DNA of 64,000 nucleotides from an uncultured Pelagibacteraceae bacterium (GCA_902568975.1 CACFSO010000002.1:1-64000), one strand, 5' to 3'. Positions 52,102-63,503 are shown, counted from the first letter of the stretch. Notes: generated by a model from the letters alone, not told the origin. Numbers and translations are program-made.

Positions 52102-55100
52102 TTAATTTAATTCCACATTTAAAGCTAAAGATTTTATTTCTTTAACTAGTACATTAAATGACTCTGGTATACCTGACTCAAAGTTTTCTTCGCCTTTAAC
52201 TATAGTTTCGTAAACTTTAACACGGCCAGCTACATCATCTGATTTAACTGTCAAAATTTCTTGCAATGTATATGAGGCACCATAAGCTTCCAATGCCCAC
52301 ACTTCCATTTCTCCAAATCTTTGTCCACCCAATTGTGCTTTTCCACCTAATGGTTGTTGAGTTACTAAACTGTAAGGACCAGTAGATCTAGCGTGAATTT
52401 TATCCTCAACTAAATGATGTAATTTCAACATATATATAGTTCCAACAGTCACTGGACGATCAAATTTCTCTCCAGTCCTACCGTCCCATAGAAAAGTTTG
52501 ACCCGAGCTAGGTAAATTTGCTAATTCAAGCATTTTTGTTACATCTTCTTCTTTAGCTCCATCAAAAACAGGTGTAGAAATTGGCACTCCATTTTTAATA
52601 TTTTCACACAAATCTTTAAACTCTACATTAGATAAATTATCAATTTTTTCCTGGTAAGCTTCTTTGCTGTATATAGATTTTAAAAAAGAACTTATTTTTT
52701 CCGTTTTTTCTATTTTTTTTTGATTTTCATTAACTAATTTTTTTAATTTTTCGCCTAATTCTGTACATGACCAACCTATATGAGTTTCTAAAATCTGCCC
52801 AACATTCATTCTACTTGGTACTCCTAATGGATTTAATACTATATCGACTGGTTTACCATTTTCTTGGTATGGCATATCTTCCACAGGTACAATTTTACTC
52901 ACTACCCCTTTATTTCCATGTCTTCCTGACATTTTATCTCCTGGTCTCAACCTTCTTTTAATTGCAACAAAAACTTTAACCATTTTCATTACACTTGGTA
53001 ACAAGTCATCTCCCTGTCTTATTTTTAAAACCTTATCTTCAAATCTTTCTTCAATATCTTTTTTTGCTGAATTATATTGGTCTTTTAATTGAGAAAGTGC
53101 TGCAGATTTTTTATCGTTATTAAATGATATTTTAAATATATCAGAAACACTTAAACTAGAAATTTTTTCTTCGTCAAGTTTTGTTCCTGTGTTAATTTCT
53201 TTTATTTTTTTATCTAACGTTATTCCAGATAATATTAATGATGCACTTTGTTTAATACTTCTCTCTAAAATCTCCTCTTCGACATTTTTATCTTGTTGAA
53301 CACTTTCTATTTCAGCTCTTTCAATAGTTATTGATCTTTCATCTTTTTCAACTCCGTGTCTATTAAAAACTCTTACATCTACTACAATACCTCCGCTTCC
53401 ACTTGGCATTTTAAGTGATGTATCGGTAACATCAATTGCCTTTTCTCCAAATATTGATCTTAAAAGTTTTTCCTCTGGGCCTGAAGCTGAATCTCCTTTA
53501 GGAGTAACTTTTCCAACTAAAATATCGCCTTGTTTAACCTCAGCCCCTATATATACAACTCCGGACTCATCTAGATTTTTTAAAGCTTCTTCATTAACAT
53601 TAGGAATATCTCTTGTTATATCTTCCTCACCTAATTTTGTATCCCTTGCCATTATTTCATATTCTTCAATATGAATTGAAGTAAAAACATCATCAGTTAC
53701 ACATCTTTCAGAAATTAATATTGAATCTTCAAAATTATATCCTTGCCATGGCATAAATGCCACTGTCACATTTTTCCCTAAAGCTAGCTCTCCTATTTTT
53801 GTTGAAGGACCGTCAGCAATTATATCTCCTGATTTTACTTTATCACCCACTCTAACAAGTGGCTTTTGATTTATGCAAGTATTTTGATTTGACCTTTTAA
53901 ACTTTTGTAAATTATAAATATCTACACCTGACTTAGTGTAATCTTTTTCATCAGTAGCCTTAATAACAATTCTTTTTCCATCAATTTTATCAACTACCCC
54001 ATCCCTTTTGGCAACTATTGTAACTCCGGAATCAAGAGCTACATCACTTTCAATTCCAGTTCCTACCAAAGGAGCTTCTGGTTTAAGTAAAGGAACAGCC
54101 TGTCTCATCATATTAGAGCCCATTAAAGCCCTGTTAGCATCATCATTTTCCAAGAATGGAATTAATGAAGCAGCAACAGATACTAACTGTTTTGGGGATA
54201 CGTCAATATAATCAATATTTTCTGGTTTTGACAAAATAAAATTTAAATTTTGTCTGCAAGAAACCAACTGTTCTTTAAATTTACCATTTTTATCAATAAC
54301 AGAATTTGCCTGGGCTATTGTGTATTTTGTTTCTTCCATCGCTGAAAGATATTCTATTTTATCTTGAACAATTCCATTTTGAACTTTTTTATATGGACTT
54401 TCAATAAATCCATATTTATTAATCTTTGAATAGGTTGATAAACTATTAATCAAACCTATGTTTGGTCCTTCAGGAGTTTCTATTGGGCAAATTCTACCAT
54501 AATGCGTTGGGTGTACATCTCTTACTTCAAAACCAGCTCGTTCTCTTGTAAGTCCTCCTGGTCCAAGTGCAGAAACTCTCCTTTTATGAGTAATTTCAGA
54601 AAGAGGATTTGTTTGATCCATAAATTGAGAAAGTTGAGATGTAGCAAAAAAATCCTTAAGTGATACCGTTAGAGGTTTAGCATTTATTAAATCCTGAGGC
54701 ATTGCAGACTCAATATCTAAAGTTGTCATTTTTTCTTTAATAGATCTTTCCATTCTATAGACGCCAATCCTAGCTTGATTTTCTACCAATTCTCCAACTG
54801 ATCTTACTCTTCTATTTCCTAGATGATCAATATCATCAACTTCATCCTTTCCATCTCTAAGATCTAACATTTTTTTAATTATTGAAATAATATCGTCGTT
54901 TCTTAGTATTGTTATCTTATCTGAGCAATCCATTTCTAATCTTGAGTTCATCTTAACTCTACCAACGTCTGAAAGGTCGTATCTATCGGAGCTGAAAAAC
55001 AAATTATTGAAAATTTGAGTAGCTATATCTATAGTTGGCGGCTCTCCTGGTCTTAATACTTTATAAATTTCAGTTATAGCATCATTTTTACTTTCATTTT

Positions 55101-56184
55101 TATCATTTATTATTGTTTGTAAAAGATAAGGACCTTTGTTAATTGAATTAGTTTTTGAAATTTCTATGGTGCTAACATCGAAATTAATTATTTTTTCCAA
55201 AATAGATTGATTAATCTCTGTACCAATTTTAAAAATTTCATCTCCAATAGATATGTCTTTGTGTAAAAATTTTCCATAAAGTGATTCATTTGATAAAAAT
55301 ATTTCTTTAAGTCCATCATTTGAAAGTTTTTTTGCAGTTACATAATTAATTTTTTCACCTAATTTAACCACTATTTTTTTGGTTTTTACATCAATAACTT
55401 CTTCGGAGAAATTTTTAGATCTATAGTTTTCTGGATCAAATTTTGTTTTCCATTTTTTTTCTTTTGGATCAAATTGATAATTTTCTTTTTCATAAAACTC
55501 ATTTACAATATCATTTTTTGAATATCCAAGAGCTAATAGTAAAGTACTTACAAAAATTTTCTTTTTTCTGTCTATTCTAAAATATAGAAAATCTTTTACA
55601 TCAAATTCAAAATCTAACCAGGATCCCCGGTTTGGTATAACACGACAATTGAAAAGTAATTTCCCACTTGCATGAGATTTTCCTTTATCATGATCAAAAA
55701 AAACACCCGGACTTCTGTGCATTTGGTTAACCACAACTCTTTGAACTCCATTGGTTATAAATGTTCCGCTATTAGTCATCATGGGCACTTCTCCCATATA
55801 AACTTCTTGTTCTTTTGCTGATAATATATCTTTAGTATTATTTTCTTGATTAATTTCATAAACTACTAATCTAAGATTGCATTTCAGTGCTGCTGAGTAT
55901 GTTAATCCTCTAGCGATACATTCCTCAACATCGAATTTTGGTTTTTCTAATCTATAAGACAAGTATTCTAGTGTGGCTTTATCATTTACATCTTCAATAG
56001 GAAAAATACTTTTAAAAACCCTGTCAAAACCTTTTATCATGTGTTGCTCAAGGTCTTGTTTATATTCTGTCAACTCTTTATAAGAATTTTTTTGTACCTC
56101 TATAAGATTTGGAATTGATAAACTTTCCTTAAGTTTTCCAAAATTTTTTCTTATATTTTTTTTTTCAGTAAAAGATAATTGCAT
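52102..56184 (-). CDS. rpoB: RNA polymerase beta subunit
   Basis: [64 protein letters not shown]. Confidence 0.98.
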   Translation of the reverse strand: MQLSFTEKKNIRKNFGKLKESLSIPNLIEVQKNSYKELTEYKQDLEQHMIKGFDRVFKSIFPIEDVNDKATLEYLSYRLEKPKFDVEECIARGLTYSAALKCNLRLVVYEINQENNTKDILSAKEQEVYMGEVPMMTNSGTFITNGVQRVVVNQMHRSPGVFFDHDKGKSHASGKLLFNCRVIPNRGSWLDFEFDVKDFLYFRIDRKKKIFVSTLLLALGYSKNDIVNEFYEKENYQFDPKEKKWKTKFDPENYRSKNFSEEVIDVKTKKIVVKLGEKINYVTAKKLSNDGLKEIFLSNESLYGKFLHKDISIGDEIFKIGTEINQSILEKIINFDVSTIEISKTNSINKGPYLLQTIINDKNESKNDAITEIYKVLRPGEPPTIDIATQIFNNLFFSSDRYDLSDVGRVKMNSRLEMDCSDKITILRNDDIISIIKKMLDLRDGKDEVDDIDHLGNRRVRSVGELVENQARIGVYRMERSIKEKMTTLDIESAMPQDLINAKPLTVSLKDFFATSQLSQFMDQTNPLSEITHKRRVSALGPGGLTRERAGFEVRDVHPTHYGRICPIETPEGPNIGLINSLSTYSKINKYGFIESPYKKVQNGIVQDKIEYLSAMEETKYTIAQANSVIDKNGKFKEQLVSCRQNLNFILSKPENIDYIDVSPKQLVSVAASLIPFLENDDANRALMGSNMMRQAVPLLKPEAPLVGTGIESDVALDSGVTIVAKRDGVVDKIDGKRIVIKATDEKDYTKSGVDIYNLQKFKRSNQNTCINQKPLVRVGDKVKSGDIIADGPSTKIGELALGKNVTVAFMPWQGYNFEDSILISERCVTDDVFTSIHIEEYEIMARDTKLGEEDITRDIPNVNEEALKNLDESGVVYIGAEVKQGDILVGKVTPKGDSASGPEEKLLRSIFGEKAIDVTDTSLKMPSGSGGIVVDVRVFNRHGVEKDERSITIERAEIESVQQDKNVEEEILERSIKQSASLILSGITLDKKIKEINTGTKLDEEKISSLSVSDIFKISFNNDKKSAALSQLKDQYNSAKKDIEERFEDKVLKIRQGDDLLPSVMKMVKVFVAIKRRLRPGDKMSGRHGNKGVVSKIVPVEDMPYQENGKPVDIVLNPLGVPSRMNVGQILETHIGWSCTELGEKLKKLVNENQKKIEKTEKISSFLKSIYSKEAYQEKIDNLSNVEFKDLCENIKNGVPISTPVFDGAKEEDVTKMLELANLPSSGQTFLWDGRTGEKFDRPVTVGTIYMLKLHHLVEDKIHARSTGPYSLVTQQPLGGKAQLGGQRFGEMEVWALEAYGASYTLQEILTVKSDDVAGRVKVYETIVKGEENFESGIPESFNVLVKEIKSLALNVELN

Positions 56185-56230
56185 CTATAGCGCCAATCTA
56201 TTTAAGATCAGCTATTAATTTTTTTAAAAT

Positions 56231-56599
56231 TTACTTAAGTTCTACTTTTGCGCCAGCTGCTTCGAGTTTTTTCTTAATCTCTTCAGCTTCTTTTTTATTA
56301 ACACCTGTTTTTAATTCTTTTGGAGCGCCTTCAACTAAATCTTTCGCTTCTTTTAAGCCAAGTGATGTAACTGCTCTTACTTCTTTAATAACATTTATTT
56401 TTTTTTCACCTGATGAAGCTAATACAATAGTAAATTCGTCTTTTTCCTCCGCTGGAGCTGCTGCTCCTGCAGCTGCTGCTGGAGCTACTGCTGCTGCTGC
56501 TGTTACTCCCCATTTTTCTTCTAATTGTTTAGATAGTTCAGCCGCTTCAACTACGGTCAAACTTGATAAGTCTTCGATAATTTTATTTAGATCAGCCAT
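56231..56599 (-). CDS. rplL: Ribosomal protein bL12
   Basis: Ala-rich hinge; [28 protein letters not shown]. Confidence 0.97.
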   Translation of the reverse strand: MADLNKIIEDLSSLTVVEAAELSKQLEEKWGVTAAAAVAPAAAAGAAAPAEEKDEFTIVLASSGEKKINVIKEVRAVTSLGLKEAKDLVEGAPKELKTGVNKKEAEEIKKKLEAAGAKVELK

Positions 56600-56617
56600 A
56601 ATAATTTTTGTTCCTGG

Positions 56618-57124
56618 TTATTTTTTTGATTTTTCGAGCGCTAAAATAGCGATTTTTGAAGCTGGTGCAAGTAAAATACTTGCTATTTTTTGAGCCGGTG
56701 ATCTCAAAATTCCCACAATTTTAGCTCTAGCTTCATCTAAAGATGGAAGTAATGCCACATTTTTTACTGCTGCGACATCTAGGATGTCATTTCCCATGAT
56801 TCCACCTAATATTTTCAAATTTTGATTCTCCTTTGAAAAATTAGTTAATATTTTAGCAGAAGATATGGCATCCTTAGAAAGGGCAACTGCTGTTGGGCCG
56901 GAAAATAAATCCGATAAATCTTTGCATTTGGTATCTTCTAAAGCAATTTTAGTTATTCTATTTTTAGTAACTTTAAATTGAATGCCATGTTCTCTCATTT
57001 TATTTCTTAATTCATCTAATTGCTTAACTGTCAATCCTTGATAATGTGCAACTATAACAGCCTCTGAATTATCAAAATGACTCTTCATTTCTTTAATATA
57101 TTCTTGTTTTTTTTCTTTATTCAT
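56618..57124 (-). CDS. rplJ: Ribosomal protein uL10
   Basis: VIVAHYQGLTVKQLDELRNKMREHGIQFKVTKN. Confidence 0.96.
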   Translation of the reverse strand: MNKEKKQEYIKEMKSHFDNSEAVIVAHYQGLTVKQLDELRNKMREHGIQFKVTKNRITKIALEDTKCKDLSDLFSGPTAVALSKDAISSAKILTNFSKENQNLKILGGIMGNDILDVAAVKNVALLPSLDEARAKIVGILRSPAQKIASILLAPASKIAILALEKSKK

Positions 57125-57128
57125 AATT

Positions 57129-57818
57129 TTAAATACTTTTTGATAATTTAAGTTTGTAAGAAACTCCCATTGTTGAAGTTATATAGGCATTTTTAATTAG
57201 TTCCCCTTTAACTGTAATGTTTGATTTTTCTCTTTCAATTGTTTCAATTACAGAATTAAAATTTTTAATAAGTTTTTCATCAGAGAAAGATTTTTTACCT
57301 ATGCTTAAACCGATATTTCCATCCTTGTCATTTTTCAATTCAACTTGTCCAGATTTAGAGTTTGTAACAGCTTTTTGCAGATCATCAGTAACTGTTCCGA
57401 GTTTTGGATTAGGCATTAGTCCTTTAGGTCCCAAAATTTTTCCTAATTTTGATAACTTTACCATCATAGAGGGTGTGCAAATTAATTTCTCAAAGTTTAG
57501 ATCTCCATTCTTAATTTTTTCTATAAAATCATCAGATCCAACAATATCAGCTCCTGCATCTTTTGCAGTTTTACTTTTAGAGTCTTCGCATACAACAGCA
57601 ACTTTAATTTTTTTACCACTTCCAGATGGCAAATTAACAACTGTTCTTAAATTTATTTCATTTTTTTTTTGTTTATTATTTATTTGAAAACTTAAATCAA
57701 TAGACTCATCAAATTTAGTAGTTGAGTTTTTTTTAACTTCAGGAATAAGTTTTTCAATAGCTTCAGGTTTTAAATCTTTTGTTTTTTCAGGAAGTTTTTT
57801 GTATCTTTTAGATGCCAT
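57129..57818 (-). CDS. rplA: Ribosomal protein uL1
   Basis: SKLGKILGPKGLMPNPKLGTVT. Confidence 0.97.
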   Translation of the reverse strand: MASKRYKKLPEKTKDLKPEAIEKLIPEVKKNSTTKFDESIDLSFQINNKQKKNEINLRTVVNLPSGSGKKIKVAVVCEDSKSKTAKDAGADIVGSDDFIEKIKNGDLNFEKLICTPSMMVKLSKLGKILGPKGLMPNPKLGTVTDDLQKAVTNSKSGQVELKNDKDGNIGLSIGKKSFSDEKLIKNFNSVIETIEREKSNITVKGELIKNAYITSTMGVSYKLKLSKSI

Positions 57819-58246
57819 TATTCCTTAACCTCAATTCCCATTGATCTTGCTGACCCCGCTATAATTTTAGATGCTTGTTCAATATCATGGGCATTTAAAT
57901 CTTTCATTTTCTTTTTTGCTATTTCTTCAACTTGTTTTTTTGTTATTGAGGCTACAATATTTCTACCTGGTTCTTGAGATCCACTTTTTAATTTAGCAGC
58001 CTCCTTAATAAAATGAGATGCAGGAGGAGATTTAATTACAAAGTCAAATTTTTTATCTTTATATACTGTGATTATCACTGGTACTGGTTTACCCATAAAT
58101 GCTTTTGTTTTTTCATTAAAAGCTTTACAGAAATCCATTATATTGATTCCTCTTTGTCCTAAAGCAGGTCCAACTGGTGGTGCTGGATTTGCCTGACCAC
58201 CATTTATTTGTAACTTTACATAACCACTAATTTCTTTTTTTGCCAT
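57818..58246 (-). CDS. rplK: Ribosomal protein uL11
   Basis: [35 protein letters not shown]. Confidence 0.97.
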   Translation of the reverse strand: MAKKEISGYVKLQINGGQANPAPPVGPALGQRGINIMDFCKAFNEKTKAFMGKPVPVIITVYKDKKFDFVIKSPPASHFIKEAAKLKSGSQEPGRNIVASITKKQVEEIAKKKMKDLNAHDIEQASKIIAGSARSMGIEVKE

Positions 58247-58776
58247 TAGCTTGCTTTCTCCACTTGATTATATTCTAACTCAACAGGTGTTGGTCTACCG
58301 AATATTGAGACTGAAACTTTTAATCTAGATTTTTCTTCATCTATATCCTCAACCAAACCACTAAATGATGCAAAAGGTCCATCTATAACCTGAACTTTTT
58401 CACCAATGTTGTATTCTATACCAGATTTTGGTTGGACTACACCATCTTTAATTTGTCCTAAAATTCTTTCTATCTCATTATCTGATACAGGAACAGGTGA
58501 TCCTTTAGATCCCAAGAAGCCACTAACTTTTTTTATATTTTTAATCATATGATATATATCATTATCCATTTCACTCTTGATTAGTACATATCCTGGAAAA
58601 TATTTTTTTTTTCTTTGTACTCTTTTTCCTCTTTTAACCTCTGTGATATCATGAGTAGGTACTATTATTTCCTCTATTTTTTCTGATATATTTGCTTTTT
58701 CAGCCTCTTCTTTTATTAATTGAGCTACTTTGTTTTCAAAACTTGAATGTGATTGAACTATATACCAATTTTTCAT
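58246..58776 (-). CDS. nusG: Transcription termination/antitermination factor NusG
   Basis: [20 protein letters not shown] domain [17 protein letters not shown]. Confidence 0.97.
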   Translation of the reverse strand: MKNWYIVQSHSSFENKVAQLIKEEAEKANISEKIEEIIVPTHDITEVKRGKRVQRKKKYFPGYVLIKSEMDNDIYHMIKNIKKVSGFLGSKGSPVPVSDNEIERILGQIKDGVVQPKSGIEYNIGEKVQVIDGPFASFSGLVEDIDEEKSRLKVSVSIFGRPTPVELEYNQVEKAS

Positions 58777-58967
58777 TAAAAACTCAGCCTAAGTATTAAT
58801 TCTAAAAAGAATTTTAAAAATTGGTCTAAAAGCAAAAAAAAGAGGGAAGCTATTATTGCCATAGCAACAACCATTAATGTCCCTTGTAAAGTTTCTTTAC
58901 CTGTTGGCCAAGTAACTTTAAAAGCTTCTTGTTTTACCTCTTGTATAAATTTTAAAGGGTTTTTCAT
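58776..58967 (-). CDS. secE: Preprotein translocase subunit SecE
   Basis: 63 aa, FIQEVKQEAFKVTWPTGKETLQGT + one TM. Confidence 0.95.
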   Translation of the reverse strand: MKNPLKFIQEVKQEAFKVTWPTGKETLQGTLMVVAMAIIASLFFLLLDQFLKFFLELILRLSF

Positions 58968-58987
58968 ATTTTTTCATTTCATTTATT

Positions 58988-59063
58988 TGGCAGGAGCGGA
59001 GGGAATCGAACCCCCAACCTCCGGTTTTGGAGACCGGCGCTCTACCAATTGAGCTACACTCCT
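58988..59063 (-). tRNA. tRNA-Trp(CCA), CCA tail encoded
   Basis: Minus strand AGGAGTGTAGCTCAATTGGTAGAGCGCCGGTCTCCAAAACCGGAGGTTGGGGGTTCGATTCCCTCCGCTCCTGCCA. Confidence 0.96.
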
Positions 59064-59072
59064 ATTTGGAGT

Positions 59073-60263
59073 TTACTCTAAAATCTTAGTTACTACTCCA
59101 GCTCCTACAGTTTTTCCACCTTCTCTAATAGCAAAATTTAATTTCTCACTCATTGCAATTGGAGTTATTAATTTAACTGTAAACTTAGCATCATCACCTG
59201 GCATAACCATTTCCGTACCAGATGGTAACTCTACTTCTCCTGTTACATCAGTAGTCCTAAAATAAAATTGTGGTCTATACTTAGTAAAAAAAGGCGTATG
59301 TCTTCCACCTTCCTCTTTTTTAAGTACATAAGCTTGGGCTTCAAATTTAGTATGTGGAGTAACAGAACCTGGTTTAGCTAAAACCTGTCCTCTTTCAACA
59401 TCAGTTCTCTCTACTCCTCGCAATAAAGCTCCTATATTGTCACCTGCTTCACCTGTATCTAATATTTTTCTAAACATTTCTACTCCAGTACAAACAGTTT
59501 TTTTGGTATCTCTAATTCCAACTATTTCAATTTCTTCTCCTGTTTTTACAACTCCTTGTTCGACTCTACCCGTAACCACTGTACCCCTTCCAGAAATTGA
59601 AAAAACATCTTCAACAGGCATTAGAAAAGGTTTATCTTTTGGTCTATCAGGTTGAGGAATATGTTCATCTATAGCCTTAACAAGTTCTAAGATAGAATTT
59701 TTTCCTATTTCATCATCTTTTCCCTCTACAGCTGCTAAAGCAGATCCTTTTATTATAGGAGTCTTGTCTCCTGGGAATTTGTATGAAGTTAGTAATTCTT
59801 TTATTTCTTCTTCAACAAGATCTATTAGTTCTTTATCTTGAACTTGATCAACTTTATTCAAATAAACAACAATTGCTGGTACACCTACTTGCCTCGCTAA
59901 AAGTATATGTTCTCTTGTTTGTGGCATTGGGCCATCAGCGGCATTAACTACTAATATTGCACCATCCATTTGAGCTGCGCCTGTAATCATATTTTTTACA
60001 TAATCAGCATGACCAGGGCAGTCTACATGAGCGTAATGTCTTTTTTCACTTTCATATTCGACATGGGCGGTTGCTATGGTTATTCCTCTTTCTTTTTCTT
60101 CTGGAGCTTTATCAATTTGATCATAAGCTACAAATTGTGCGCCACCTTTCTCAGCTAAAACTTTTGTTATAGCTGCGGTTAAAGTTGTTTTACCGTGATC
60201 CACGTGTCCAATTGTACCAACATTGGCGTGTGGTTTACTTCTATTAAATTTTTCTTTCGACAT
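59073..60263 (-). CDS. tuf: Elongation factor Tu
   Basis: [49 protein letters not shown]. Confidence 0.98.
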   Translation of the reverse strand: MSKEKFNRSKPHANVGTIGHVDHGKTTLTAAITKVLAEKGGAQFVAYDQIDKAPEEKERGITIATAHVEYESEKRHYAHVDCPGHADYVKNMITGAAQMDGAILVVNAADGPMPQTREHILLARQVGVPAIVVYLNKVDQVQDKELIDLVEEEIKELLTSYKFPGDKTPIIKGSALAAVEGKDDEIGKNSILELVKAIDEHIPQPDRPKDKPFLMPVEDVFSISGRGTVVTGRVEQGVVKTGEEIEIVGIRDTKKTVCTGVEMFRKILDTGEAGDNIGALLRGVERTDVERGQVLAKPGSVTPHTKFEAQAYVLKKEEGGRHTPFFTKYRPQFYFRTTDVTGEVELPSGTEMVMPGDDAKFTVKLITPIAMSEKLNFAIREGGKTVGAGVVTKILE

Positions 60264-60299
60264 TACTTTTATTACCTCATTTTAATATTTTTATTTTCT

Positions 60300-60373
60300 T
60301 GGAGCGGGTGATGGGAATCGAACCCACGCAACCAGCTTGGAAGGCTAGTGTTCTACCACTGAACTACACCCGC
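60300..60373 (-). tRNA. tRNA-Gly(TCC)
   Basis: Minus strand GCGGGTGTAGTTCAGTGGTAGAACACTAGCCTTCCAAGCTGGTTGCGTGGGTTCGATTCCCATCACCCGCTCCA. Confidence 0.95.
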
Positions 60374-60418
60374 ATACCCAAGTGCGCACTCCAATTTATT
60401 ATTTAAAAAATTATTGAA

Positions 60419-60504
<86 letters not shown>

Positions 60505-60513
60505 AACTAAGTC

Positions 60514-60527
60514 GGGGAAGCGTCCCC
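60514..60527 (-). other. Small GC-rich hairpin in the leader of the tRNA-Tyr/Gly/tuf transcript
   Basis: GGGGA-4 nt-TCCCC perfect inverted repeat between putative promoter and tRNA-Tyr. Confidence 0.5.
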
Positions 60528-60557
60528 TTGTTCAATAAAGCTTTAAACAACATGCGT

Positions 60558-60585
60558 TTTATATATTTTTATTGCATAATTGCAA
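60558..60585 (-). promoter_or_regulatory. Candidate promoter of tRNA-Tyr/tRNA-Gly/tuf transcript
   Basis: Minus strand TTGCAA - 16 nt - TATAAA upstream of tRNA-Tyr. Confidence 0.5.
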
Positions 60586-60639
60586 TAATAGAAATAGCGG
60601 GAAAAGAGCCAAAAAAACGTATAAAAACCATTATTAATT

Positions 60640-61383
60640 ATGAATAAATCATCTTTTTTTATAGTTGGAAAACATGCTGTGCTAGAAGCGTTAAAAAATC
60701 CTAAAAGAAAAGTATTAAGAGTTTTTTTAACAGAAGAAAGTAAAAAAAATATCCACAGATTTAGTCCAAATAACAATTTATTAAAAAATATAAAAATTTT
60801 TTATAAAACAAAAAAAGAGATGGATAAATTTTCTAAAAATGAAGGAATTTTACATCAAGGTTTTATTGCTGAAATAGAACACTTGGAAAATATAGATATA
60901 AAAGAGTATATAAAAAAAAAAGATAATTTAAATTTTGTTTGTTTAGATAATGTATCAGATCCAAGAAATATTGGATCAATAATAAGAAGTGCAGCTTGTT
61001 TTAAAATTGATGGAATAATTGTTAAAGATAGACATTTCCCTAGAGAAAGTAAAATAATGTACAAGTCTGCAAGTGGTGGTTTTGAACATATAAATATTTT
61101 TAAAGTTTCAAATATAAATACTATTTTAAAATACTTAAGAGAAAAAAATTTTTGGGTTTATGGATTTGATGCTCAAAGTGATAAAGATTTTACAAAAGTT
61201 AAATGGGAAGGAAAAAATGTACTTTTATTTGGATCTGAAGGATTTGGTATAAAAAAACATACTGAAAAATATACAGATTTTTTAGTAAAAATTGATATAA
61301 ACAAAAAAATTGAAAGTTTAAATATATCAAATAGTGCATCGATTGTTTTTCATCATATAAATCAACAAAAAAAAACATCTTGA
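60640..61383 (+). CDS. rlmB: 23S rRNA 2'-O-methyltransferase RlmB-like (SpoU/TrmH family)
   Basis: FIVGKHAVLEALKNPKRKVLRVFL; DNVSDPRNIGSIIRSAACF; LFGSEGFGI. Confidence 0.92.
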   Translation: MNKSSFFIVGKHAVLEALKNPKRKVLRVFLTEESKKNIHRFSPNNNLLKNIKIFYKTKKEMDKFSKNEGILHQGFIAEIEHLENIDIKEYIKKKDNLNFVCLDNVSDPRNIGSIIRSAACFKIDGIIVKDRHFPRESKIMYKSASGGFEHINIFKVSNINTILKYLREKNFWVYGFDAQSDKDFTKVKWEGKNVLLFGSEGFGIKKHTEKYTDFLVKIDINKKIESLNISNSASIVFHHINQQKKTS

Positions 61384-61415
61384 TAATATAAAAATTCCTA
61401 TTAAAAAACATTTAA

Positions 61416-61491
61416 GCCCTTGTAGCTCAGCTGGTAGAGCAATTGATTTGTAATCAATAGGTCCGCGGTTCGAATCCGTGCGGGGGCACCA
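61416..61491 (+). tRNA. tRNA-Thr(TGT), CCA encoded
   Basis: GCCCTTGTAGCTCAGCTGGTAGAGCAATTGATTTGTAATCAATAGGTCCGCGGTTCGAATCCGTGCGGGGGCACCA. Confidence 0.95.
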
Positions 61492-61494
61492 TTA

Positions 61495-62265
61495 TTAATT
61501 TACTTCTTTTCTTAACTGCTCGATTTTAATTTTTTTTTGAAGACTGCTATTAGTATCATAAAGCAATTTAAATTTAATTTTATTATTTGTTTTAATAAAA
61601 ATTGATTTTGCATTTCTTACTTCAAAATTATCGGCAACAGCACTTATTGGTCTTTTTTTAATATTTAGATTGATAATTTTTATTTTTGATTTTTCACTTA
61701 TTATTTTGCCTCTCCAACGTCTTGGTCTAAATGGACTTATTGGACTAATTGAAATTTTTTTTGAATTTAAATTTAAAATAGGTCCATGAACTGACATATT
61801 GTATGCTGTGCTACCAGCTGGAGTGGATATAATAACGCCATCAGAAATTAGTTTTTTTATTATGACCTTAGATCCATTTATAATTGATAATGATGCAGTT
61901 TGACGACTTTGTCTAAGTATAGATACTTCATTAATAGCAATGGATTTTTTAATCTTACCTAATTTATTTTTTACTAACATTTCTAATGGAGATATTGAAA
62001 TAATTTTTGCTTTTGATAAATTTTTGATCGTATTCTTATTAGAAAATTTATTCATGAGAAATCCATAACTTCCAGAATTTATTCCATAAAAAGGTTTATT
62101 ATACTTTTGAAATTTTTTTAATATTTTAAGCATAAATCCATCACCACCAACAACAATTATCAAATTTGATTTTAAAATAGAAAATGTTTCTATTTTTCTT
62201 TCAATAAAATTTTTAATCTTTTTCGATAAATTATTATTGTCAAAAACTATAAAAGGTTTAATCAT
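61495..62265 (-). CDS. nadK: NAD kinase
   Basis: LIIVVGGDGFMLKILKKF; YGINSGSYGFLMN; STPAGSTAYNMSVHGPIL. Confidence 0.94.
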   Translation of the reverse strand: MIKPFIVFDNNNLSKKIKNFIERKIETFSILKSNLIIVVGGDGFMLKILKKFQKYNKPFYGINSGSYGFLMNKFSNKNTIKNLSKAKIISISPLEMLVKNKLGKIKKSIAINEVSILRQSRQTASLSIINGSKVIIKKLISDGVIISTPAGSTAYNMSVHGPILNLNSKKISISPISPFRPRRWRGKIISEKSKIKIINLNIKKRPISAVADNFEVRNAKSIFIKTNNKIKFKLLYDTNSSLQKKIKIEQLRKEVN

Positions 62266-62270
62266 TTTTA

Positions 62271-62356
62271 TGGTGCCCTCGGCCAGACTCGAACTGGCAC
62301 TCCCAAAAGGGCAAGGATTTTAAGTCCTTTGTGTCTACCAATTTCACCACGAGGGC
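62271..62356 (-). tRNA. tRNA-Leu(TAA), CCA encoded
   Basis: Minus strand GCCCTCGTGGTGAAATTGGTAGACACAAAGGACTTAAAATCCTTGCCCTTTTGGGAGTGCCAGTTCGAGTCTGGCCGAGGGCACCA. Confidence 0.95.
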
Positions 62357-62751
62357 ATTAAAGCTTTTTTTAGATATTTTTTATCAAGATTGCAATCTTT
62401 ATATCCACGTTTTACTATATTTAAATATCGTTCAGTTGGAAACTTGAATGGGGATTTCTTTACCATTGTATAGGTCATGACTTTTTTACCATAATATAAA
62501 AAATAATATTTTTTATATAGAATTGGAAAATCTTCATAAATATCTAATTTTTTTTCATCGCTTTTTGAAATTTTAAAAAGACCACCTGGAACAATTGAAT
62601 TTATTTTTGATTCAATATCAGCTGCTCTATATTTACTTCTAAAAGTTAATTTGAAATCTTTTAAATTAATTTTTTTTAGAAAAATACTGTCTTTACATCT
62701 TCGCTTCATTTGAAAATGATTAAGATTGCTGCCGTACGCAAAATAAAGCAT
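62344..62751 (-). CDS. Gamma-glutamylcyclotransferase-like (AIG2/GGCT fold) protein
   Basis: MLYFAYGSNLNHFQMKRRC; VPGGLFKISKSDEKKLDIYEDFP. Confidence 0.82.
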   Translation of the reverse strand: MLYFAYGSNLNHFQMKRRCKDSIFLKKINLKDFKLTFRSKYRAADIESKINSIVPGGLFKISKSDEKKLDIYEDFPILYKKYYFLYYGKKVMTYTMVKKSPFKFPTERYLNIVKRGYKDCNLDKKYLKKALMPSW

Positions 62752-63503
62752 TAATCTCTCTCAATTATTTCTATTTTTTTTTCTTTAACAAACGCAAGTA
62801 TTTGAGAATTACAATTATTAATTTTTGACTTATCTTTAGATCTTATAACTATTGAAACTCCAACCTTTCCTTGTCTAAAAAAAGGATAACTGCCTATATC
62901 GACATCAATATTTTTATTCTGTACCTCCTTTAAAGGTTTTGAAATTTCGCTTTCTAAAGTTCTCAAGCTAATCGTTAAACTCAATATTGGATCTCCTCCT
63001 ACAAGTTTATTGTTTATTGATGGCAACATTGACTCCAAAATTGATGGAACACCAGGTAAACAAAAAACGTTCTCAACATAAAATCCAGGTGCACCACTTG
63101 AAGGGTTTAATATTAATTTAGCATTTGATGGCATCCAAGTCATTCTTTGCCTGCCCTCATTAAATTCACTAGGTTGATAATATTTCTCTAATATTTTAAA
63201 AGCTTCTTCATTAATTTCGTATTTCAATCTAAATGCTTTAGATACAGACTCTGATGTTATATCATCATGTGTTGGTCCAATTCCTCCAGAGGTAAAGACA
63301 TAATCAAATCTTTTTCTTAAATCATTAATAGTTTTTACTATTATTTCTTCAACATCGGGTATAGATCTAACTTCTTGAACTTTTATCCCTATAGAATTTA
63401 ACCATTTTGAAATAGTACTTGTATTTAAATCCTTAGTTCTTCCAGATAATATTTCATTACCTATTATTATTATTCCTGCAATTATTTCTTTTTTATTTTT
63501 CAT
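62751..63503 (-). CDS. CinA N-terminal/MoaB-like molybdopterin-binding-domain protein
   Basis: AGIIIIGNEILSGRTKDLNTSTISKWLNSIGIKV; FTSGGIGPTHDDITSESVSKAF; start adjusted from 63557. Confidence 0.88.
   Translation of the reverse strand: MKNKKEIIAGIIIIGNEILSGRTKDLNTSTISKWLNSIGIKVQEVRSIPDVEEIIVKTINDLRKRFDYVFTSGGIGPTHDDITSESVSKAFRLKYEINEEAFKILEKYYQPSEFNEGRQRMTWMPSNAKLILNPSSGAPGFYVENVFCLPGVPSILESMLPSINNKLVGGDPILSLTISLRTLESEISKPLKEVQNKNIDVDIGSYPFFRQGKVGVSIVIRSKDKSKINNCNSQILAFVKEKKIEIIERD

Noticed and set aside
54540-54660. RpoB rifampicin-region differences ([15 protein letters not shown]) as resistance signature
   Set aside because: The T next to DQ in this cluster is common in alphaproteobacterial RpoB; no canonical resistance substitution is evident.
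56440-56520. GCTGCTGC-type repeat
   Set aside because: Normal Ala-rich hinge of ribosomal protein bL12 (rplL).
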